DNA of 64,000 nt, taken from positions 310,001-374,000 of the forward strand of contig NZ_RAPZ01000013.1 of the NCBI RefSeq assembly GCF_003610375.1. The letters run 5' to 3'. Position 1 is the first letter of the stretch, and each line of letters opens with the position of its first letter. This document shows positions 59,161 through 64,000 of the stretch, piece after piece. The translations under genes and the position numbers were made by a program. Under the pieces are notes generated by a model. That model saw nothing but the letters and a program-made list of their open reading frames with translations. It did no database searches and was not told the DNA's origin. The DNA comes from Sphingomonas sp. PP-CC-1A-547 (lineage in GTDB: Bacteria; Pseudomonadota; Alphaproteobacteria; Sphingomonadales; Sphingomonadaceae).

Positions 59161-60336
59161 ATGACCAATACCACTGCCGCCGCCAAGCAACCGATCTTCG
59201 ACGCGGGCGACGTCGGCGACCAGGCCCAGGGCTTCGTCACTGCCAGCTTCGCGTGGGTGCAAGCATACTGGCTCCAGATCCTGATCGCATTCGGGATCGG
59301 CGCGGTAATCGTCGTCGCGCTGCACACCGCGCGCCGTTTCGGCAGCAAACTCTGCGAACGCCCGCGCGCACTCAACGGCTGGGGCATCGTCGTCGGCAAG
59401 GCGATCGCCCGGACCGGCAATTTCTTCATCGTCATGCTCGCCGCCAAGCTGGTCGCCGGATATTCCGCCGCCCCCGGTGAAGTCGCGACGACGATCAACT
59501 TCCTGTTCACCGTCGCCGCCGTATTCCAGGCCGCCGTCTGGGTCCGCGAGATCATCCTCGGCGCGATCGAGCACCGCACGCAGTCCGAGCATTATTCGGG
59601 CGAAGCGCTGCTCTCGGCGATGGGCCTGATCCGCCTGCTCGTCACCTTCGTGGTGTTCGCGGTCGCGCTGGTGGTGGTGCTCGACAATCTCGGCGTCAAC
59701 GTCACCGGCCTCGTCGCGGGTCTAGGCGTCGGCGGCATCGCGATCGGCCTGGCGGCGCAGGGCATCTTCGCCGACCTGTTCGCCGCGCTCGCGATCATCT
59801 TCGACCGCCCGTTCCGCCGCGGCGACTCGATCAGCTACGACACCGCCTCGGGCAGCGTCGAGGCGATCGGCCTCAAATCGACCCGCATCCGCGGCATCGA
59901 CGGCGAGGAGCGCGTGATCTCGAACAAGAACCTCCTCAACAAGGAGATTCTCAACAACACGCAACGCAACCACCGCCGCGCGAAGTTCGTCATCGGCGTT
60001 ACCTATTCGACGCCCCCCGAAGTCTGCTCGCGCATCCCAGCGATGCTGAAGGAAATCGTCGAAGCCAACGACAAGATCTTCACGCGCGCAGGCTTCACCG
60101 GCTTCGGCGCGTCGAGCCTGGATTTCGAGGTCCAGTTCGACAGCAAGGGCCCGGATTATGCGAGTTTCTACGACGGTCGGACGGCGGTGGGGATCGCCAT
60201 CCTGAAGCGGTTCAACGACGAGAAGATCGAGATCGCCTTCCCAACCCAGGTGAATATGATGGCCGCACCGGATGGCTCGGTGGTGATGCCGTATCCTGAG
60301 GGGCGACGGGCGGAGGCGGAAGCAACACCCGCCTGA
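59161..60336 (+). CDS. Mechanosensitive ion channel family protein (MscS)
   Basis: This 391-residue channel has N-terminal helices (WLQILIAFGIGAVIVVALH and FFIVMLAAKLVAGYSA) and the conserved pore helix region LVAGLGVGGIAIGLAAQGIF followed by ADLFAALAIIFDRPFRRGD. The beta and C-terminal domains have EAIGLKSTRIRGIDGEERVI with SNKNLLNKEILNN. It would release osmolytes on hypo-osmotic shock. Cotranscribed with topoisomerase IB, 11 bases upstream. Confidence 0.92.
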   Translation: MTNTTAAAKQPIFDAGDVGDQAQGFVTASFAWVQAYWLQILIAFGIGAVIVVALHTARRFGSKLCERPRALNGWGIVVGKAIARTGNFFIVMLAAKLVAGYSAAPGEVATTINFLFTVAAVFQAAVWVREIILGAIEHRTQSEHYSGEALLSAMGLIRLLVTFVVFAVALVVVLDNLGVNVTGLVAGLGVGGIAIGLAAQGIFADLFAALAIIFDRPFRRGDSISYDTASGSVEAIGLKSTRIRGIDGEERVISNKNLLNKEILNNTQRNHRRAKFVIGVTYSTPPEVCSRIPAMLKEIVEANDKIFTRAGFTGFGASSLDFEVQFDSKGPDYASFYDGRTAVGIAILKRFNDEKIEIAFPTQVNMMAAPDGSVVMPYPEGRRAEAEATPA

Positions 60337-60413
60337 TTATCTACCCGGCCGCTCGACGCCTTCGCCTTCGGCTTCGGAATGTACGCGCCAGTTAGGGCAG
60401 CCCTACCCTACCT

Positions 60414-60468
60414 TGTTCTCCCGCGAAGGCGGGAGCCCAGTCTGGGTCCCCGCCTTCGCGGGGAAACA
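60414..60468. repeat. REPIN, family B (copy 5)
   Basis: TTCTCCCGCGAAGGCGGGAG and GGTCCCCGCCTTCGCGGGGA are inverted arms around CCCAGTCTGG. The 358-base gap 60337-60694 contains this, the family D element after it, and no gene. Confidence 0.85.
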
Positions 60469-60542
60469 ATGCTTGCTAGAATACCGTGAAATCACGTCGG
60501 CCGAGACAAGCTGGACATAAAGAGCTCGCCGCCACGCCCCAA

Positions 60543-60650
60543 CACCTCCCCGGCGAAGGCCGGGGCCCAATTGGCGAGGTCGCAGTAACGAAGCGCGACG
60601 GTCGTCAGCACAGTTCCCCAATTGGACCCCGGCCTCCGCCGGGGAGGTGC
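60543..60650. repeat. REPIN, family D
   Basis: CACCTCCCCGGCGAAGGCCG + GGGCCCAATTGG and CCAATTGGACCCCGG + CCTCCGCCGGGGAGGTG are inverted around a spacer of about 45 bases. The arms match family B in layout (hairpin with GAAG, then CCCA) but have an extra base pair in the stem. Confidence 0.82.
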
Positions 60651-60694
60651 TCGACAAGTGACCCACGCGTAGGCCGTGTCCGGTTGAGGAGAGA

Positions 60695-63600
60695 CTAAAT
60701 CCCACCCTCATCCAAAGACAGCAACGTCGCATTCCCCCCGGCACTCGTCGTATCCACCGAAACCGCCCGCTCCGCACAGAACCGGTACAAATACCGAGGC
60801 CCGCCAGCCTTAGGCCCGGTCCCCGAAAGCCCCTCGCCCCCAAAAGGCTGAGACCCCACGACCGCCCCGATCATCGACCGGTTGATATACAAATTCCCCA
60901 CCGCAGCCTCGGCCTCGATCACCTCGGCCGCGCGCGCAATACGGCTGTGCAGGCCCATCGTCAGGCCGTAACCCTTGGCGTTCACCCGAGCGATCGTCTC
61001 GCTTAGCTTCCCCGCCTCCCACGTCGCGACATGCAGGATCGGCCCGAACCACTCCTGGTTCAGATCCTCGATCGCACCGATCCGCACCAGAGTCGGCGGC
61101 ACGAACAACCCGTCAGCGGGCGCGTCGAGCGTCTTGACGATCTTCGCCTTCACGCTCTCGCGATACGCCATCAGCCGGTCATACGCGGCCTGGTCGATCA
61201 CCGGCCCGACATCGGTCGCGGGATCGCCCGACCGCCCGATCCGCAGCGTCTCCATAGCCCCCGACAGCATCTCGATCACGCCGTCCGCGATATCCTCCTG
61301 CACCAGCAGCAAGCGCAACGCCGAGCACCGCTGTCCCGCCGACCGGAACGACGACGCGATCACGTCCGCCACCACCTGCTCGGGCAGCGCGGTGGAATCG
61401 ACGATCATCGCGTTGATCCCGCCGGTCTCCGCGATCAGCGGCACGATCGGCCGCGTCTCGTCGTCGAGCAACGACCGCGCGATCTTGCGCGACGTCGCGG
61501 TCGACCCGGTGAACGCGACGCCCTGGATGCGCACGTCCGCGGTCAGCGCCGCGCCGACCTCCGGCCCGCCGATCACGAGCACCAGCGCATCGACCGGCAC
61601 GCCAGCCTCGTGCGCAAGCTCGACCGCACGCGCCGCGATCCGCGGAGTCTGCGGTGCAGGCTTGGCGACCACGGTGTTGCCCGTGACGAGCGCCGCCACC
61701 GTCTGTCCGAGGAAGATCGCCAGCGGAAAATTCCACGGCGCGATCGTCGCCCAGACACCGCGACCCTCGATATGCAGCGTGTTCCGCTCGCCCGTCGGCC
61801 CCGGCAGCTCGATCGGATGCAGGTTCAACCGCGCCTGCTGCGCGTAATAGCGACAGAAATCGGCCGCCTCGCGCACCTCGCCGATCGCATCGGCGATCGT
61901 CTTGAACGCCTCCTGCACACAGATCGCCATGAGTTCGTCGCGGTGCTTCTCGAGCAGGTCGGCTAGGCGTTCGAGGCAAGCGGCGCGTTCGTCGACCGGG
62001 GTGGTCGACCAACCCGGAAACGCCGCATGCGCACGCGTAATGGCAGCCACAACCTGATCCCCCTCCCGCAAGCGGGAGGGGCTAGGGGTGGGCACGCGCT
62101 CACCCCCGACGCTACCGTTTGCAGTAGAACGCCCAACGCCAGCCTCAGCATCCGACGATAGCGCGAGCCCACCCCCGGACCCTCCCGCTTGCGGGAGGAG
62201 GGAATTAACGGCCCGCACCGTCGCCTCCAGCGTCCCAACATCACTCAAATCCAACCCAGCGGAATTGCGGTGCCCCCCAGCCCCGAACAAATCCACCGGC
62301 AACGGAATGCTGGGATGCCGCTTCCCCCCGACCGCGGCGATCTTAGCCACCGGATCCGCCAGGATCTCAGCCTCGGTCAGTCGCTCGTCCGCCAACTGAT
62401 GCACGAAGCTAGAATTCGCCCCATTCTCCAGCAACCGCCGAACCAGATACGCCAGCAGGTCACGGTGCCCGCCAACCGGCGCGTAAACCCGGCAATGATA
62501 GCCATTCTCCTGCACCAGCCGCTCGTACAGCCCGTCGCCCATCCCGTGCAGCCGCTGGAACTCGAAGTCGCGCGAGTTGCCCGCCCACTCCATGATCGTC
62601 GCGACCGTCAGCGCGTTGTGGCTAGCGAACGCCGGCCGGATATTCTCCGCCGCCAGCATGTCCTTCGCCACAGCCAGGTACGACACGTCGGTCGCTGCCT
62701 TGCGCGTGAACAGCGGATAGTCCGCCAGCCCCTCGACCTGCGTGCGCTTGATCTCGCTATCCCAATACGCGCCCTTCACCAGCCGCACGTTCATCACGCG
62801 GTCCAGCCCATTCGCCCATTCGATCACCGGCCGCGCGCGCTTGCCATAGGCCTGCACCGCCATGCCGAACCCGTCCCAACCCTTCAGCGACGGGAGCCCA
62901 GCGACCGTGCCGATGATGTCGAGGCTCATCTCCAGTCGCTCGGATTCCTCCGCGTCGACGGTCAGCGCGATGCCCTTCGACGCCGCCTGCACCGCCAGCG
63001 CCTCCAGCATCTCGGTCAGCGCAGGCACGCATTCGCTCCACCGCGCCACCTCGTACCGCGGGTGCAGAGCCGACAGCTTGACCGAGATCGAGTGCCCCGC
63101 CGCCGGATCGCGCCCGACCGCATCGACGGCGCCGACATACGCCTGGAAGTATCGCTGCGCATCGGCATGCGTCCGCGCCGCCTCGCCGAGCATGTCGAAG
63201 CTCGCCGTGAAGCCCTTGTTCTCCGGCCGGCGCATGCGCTTCATCGCCTCGTCGATGGTGCGGCCCATGACGAAGATCTCGCCCATCATCTTCATCGCCG
63301 CGCCGACCGCCTGGCGCACGAACGGCTCGCCCGCGCGGCTGATCAGGCGACGCAACGGCCCGGTCGATCCCTCGCCAACCAGCACGCGGCCGACCACCAG
63401 CCCCCAGGTCGCCGAATTGACGAGCTTCGAATTCGACTTGCCCGCATGCGCGCGCCAATCCGCGTCGCCAAGCTTGTCCGCGATCAGCAGATCCGCCGTC
63501 TCGGGATCCGGCACGCGCAGGAACGCCTCCGCCAGCGACAGCAACGCGACGCCCTCCGACGAATTGAGCCGATATTCCTGGAGGAACTGGTTCACCCAGC

Positions 63601-63778
63601 CCTTGCTCTGCGCCGCCCGCAGGTCCGCGAGCAGGCCCAGCGCATGCCCCATCACCCGCTCGCGCGAATCCGAATCGAGCGCGGCGCGGTCGAGCAGCGG
63701 TTTTAGAACATCGGGTTCGCTCGCGCGGTACAGCTTTGCCATGATATCGCGGGCATGGGACGTTACGGCAGTCGACAT
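60695..63778 (-). CDS. putA: Bifunctional proline dehydrogenase / P5C dehydrogenase
   Basis: This protein oxidises proline to glutamate. The 1027 residues contain an FAD proline-dehydrogenase barrel (LVKGAYWDSEIKRTQVEG near 333-350; SKLVNSATWGLVVGRVLVG earlier) and a C-terminal ALDH-type domain (ETGGINAMIV near 785 and the catalytic cysteine in SAGQRCSALRLL near 815). There is no N-terminal ribbon-helix-helix DNA-binding domain, so this is the non-repressor type. Residues about 526-574 are encoded by a palindromic repeat and are low-complexity (GGSGGGLALSSDAEAGVGRS). The frame stays open, so the protein is probably made with a disordered insert between its two domains. Confidence 0.93.
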   Translation of the reverse strand: MSTAVTSHARDIMAKLYRASEPDVLKPLLDRAALDSDSRERVMGHALGLLADLRAAQSKGWVNQFLQEYRLNSSEGVALLSLAEAFLRVPDPETADLLIADKLGDADWRAHAGKSNSKLVNSATWGLVVGRVLVGEGSTGPLRRLISRAGEPFVRQAVGAAMKMMGEIFVMGRTIDEAMKRMRRPENKGFTASFDMLGEAARTHADAQRYFQAYVGAVDAVGRDPAAGHSISVKLSALHPRYEVARWSECVPALTEMLEALAVQAASKGIALTVDAEESERLEMSLDIIGTVAGLPSLKGWDGFGMAVQAYGKRARPVIEWANGLDRVMNVRLVKGAYWDSEIKRTQVEGLADYPLFTRKAATDVSYLAVAKDMLAAENIRPAFASHNALTVATIMEWAGNSRDFEFQRLHGMGDGLYERLVQENGYHCRVYAPVGGHRDLLAYLVRRLLENGANSSFVHQLADERLTEAEILADPVAKIAAVGGKRHPSIPLPVDLFGAGGHRNSAGLDLSDVGTLEATVRAVNSLLPQAGGSGGGLALSSDAEAGVGRSTANGSVGGERVPTPSPSRLREGDQVVAAITRAHAAFPGWSTTPVDERAACLERLADLLEKHRDELMAICVQEAFKTIADAIGEVREAADFCRYYAQQARLNLHPIELPGPTGERNTLHIEGRGVWATIAPWNFPLAIFLGQTVAALVTGNTVVAKPAPQTPRIAARAVELAHEAGVPVDALVLVIGGPEVGAALTADVRIQGVAFTGSTATSRKIARSLLDDETRPIVPLIAETGGINAMIVDSTALPEQVVADVIASSFRSAGQRCSALRLLLVQEDIADGVIEMLSGAMETLRIGRSGDPATDVGPVIDQAAYDRLMAYRESVKAKIVKTLDAPADGLFVPPTLVRIGAIEDLNQEWFGPILHVATWEAGKLSETIARVNAKGYGLTMGLHSRIARAAEVIEAEAAVGNLYINRSMIGAVVGSQPFGGEGLSGTGPKAGGPRYLYRFCAERAVSVDTTSAGGNATLLSLDEGGI
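62059..62202. repeat. REPIN-like palindrome inside putA
   Basis: CCCTCCCGCAAGCGGGAGGG + GCTAGGGGTGGGC and GCCCACCCCCGGACCCTCCC + GCTTGCGGGAGGAGGG are inverted arms with a 73-base spacer. Its base composition and two-armed layout match family C at 14261, 21012 and 23582. It is the only REPIN in this window lying fully inside an open gene. Confidence 0.82.
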
Positions 63779-63835
63779 TTTCCAGCTTCCGGTTGGGTGA
63801 GGCTTGCGATCCGCTCGCCTGTACGCCTAGAGACA

Positions 63836-63855
63836 TTTCAGCGCTTAGCGCCAAA
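63836..63855. promoter_or_regulatory. Palindrome in the putA / MaoC divergent region
   Basis: TTTCAGCGCTTAGCGCCAAA is an imperfect 20-base palindrome (TTT..GCGC..GCGC..AAA) within the 97-base region between divergent starts. It could be an operator for a proline-responsive regulator; no regulator gene is seen here. Confidence 0.4.
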
Positions 63856-63875
63856 TGAGCTTTGAGGGGAATGCC

Positions 63876-64000
63876 GTGGCGACGATCACCACCGCGCAGA
63901 TGCAGCAGCGCATCGGCACCGAGACGGTTTCCGACTGGGTCGAGGTCACGCAGGCCATGATCGACAAGTTCGCCGACGCGACCGGCGATCACCAGTTCAT
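63876..64000 (+). CDS. MaoC-type (R)-enoyl-CoA hydratase, cut by window end
   Basis: Only the first 41 codons are visible. The GTG at 63876 follows a GAGGGG ribosome site by five bases; an in-frame ATG at 63855 is an alternative. The sequence ATITTAQMQQRIGTETVSDW and DKFADATGDHQF matches the start of MaoC/R-specific enoyl-CoA hydratases, with the catalytic Asp and His of the motif DATGDHQ. Hot-dog-fold hydratases supply (R)-3-hydroxyacyl-CoA for PHA or fatty-acid paths. It diverges from putA. Confidence 0.75.
   Translation, partial: MATITTAQMQQRIGTETVSDWVEVTQAMIDKFADATGDHQF

Noticed and set aside
10929..60650. The many repeats as a CRISPR array
   Set aside because: They are dispersed over 50 kb, are long inverted pairs of different families, and lie between genes rather than in a regular spacer array; no cas genes are present.

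Overview
The window is 64 kb of GC-rich, gene-dense chromosome from an alphaproteobacterium, most likely a sphingomonad (Sphingomonas or a close relative). The evidence is the gene families present (a Spinster-type MFS, an exosortase-A-type glycosylation locus, FadR-like galactose control, a valine-degradation cluster), frequent GTG/TTG starts, ATGA-type gene overlaps, and many paired palindromes of the REP/REPIN kind typical of this order. I see no tRNA, rRNA, CRISPR array, integrase, transposase or prophage gene. Apart from the dispersed palindromes and one dead GIY-YIG nuclease gene, it reads as ordinary chromosomal backbone.

Layout. 0-3.2 kb: a short Mfd-type repair translocase. 3.3-6.6 kb: a divergent De Ley-Doudoroff-type galactose module (galactose 1-dehydrogenase and a GntR/FadR regulator leftward, KDGal kinase and KDPGal aldolase rightward). 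6.7-9.7 kb: biotin genes bioF-bioD-bioA, overlapping by ATGA. 9.8-13.4 kb: PHB-depolymerase-like esterase, MATE exporter, a small unknown protein and a MAPEG protein. 13.4-20.6 kb: valine degradation (mmsB, enoyl-CoA hydratase, 3-hydroxyisobutyryl-CoA hydrolase, isobutyryl-CoA-type dehydrogenase, mmsA) with a divergent LysR regulator. Almost every gap in this cluster is filled by a palindromic repeat, and a REPIN / GIY-YIG pseudogene / REPIN sandwich lies beside mmsA. 21-23.5 kb: two adjacent acyl-CoA dehydrogenases. 23.7-30 kb: C4-dicarboxylate uptake (outer-membrane porin, DctA) diverging from a DctB/DctD two-component system whose DctD lacks the GAFTGA loop.

30-33 kb: a leftward chain Hsp70-like protein / spermidine-synthase-like protein / AbrB-type membrane protein, joined by ATGA overlaps. 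33-38 kb: a CHASE3-HAMP-GAF-GGDEF cyclase, two LprI-like small secreted proteins, a Gfo/Idh/MocA oxidoreductase and a small signal-peptide protein with a good terminator. 37.7-41.9 kb: LysR, aldo/keto reductase, MFS and SDR. 41.9-44.9 kb: an operon of PepSY-TM protein, DUF2271 protein, DUF4198 protein and ApbE, preceded by a Fur-box-like sequence. The DUF2271 protein carries a textbook ApbE FMN-attachment motif, so this is the best candidate here for a little-described system, an iron-regulated flavin-based periplasmic redox module.

45-51 kb: NUDIX hydrolase, extensin-like M15-type protein, two unknown proteins, transglutaminase, Bax-inhibitor-1 protein, ThpR and a lipoprotein Cu/Zn superoxide dismutase. 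51-57.4 kb: MFS exporter, then part of an exosortase A (XrtA)-type polysaccharide/glycosylation locus (unknown membrane protein, glycosyltransferase, a 51-residue ORF with a strong Shine-Dalgarno sequence, O-glycosylation ligase, acyltransferase). 57.4-64 kb: PfpI-family protein, topoisomerase IB, MscS channel, bifunctional PutA with a palindromic repeat inside its coding sequence, and the start of a MaoC-type dehydratase cut by the window end.
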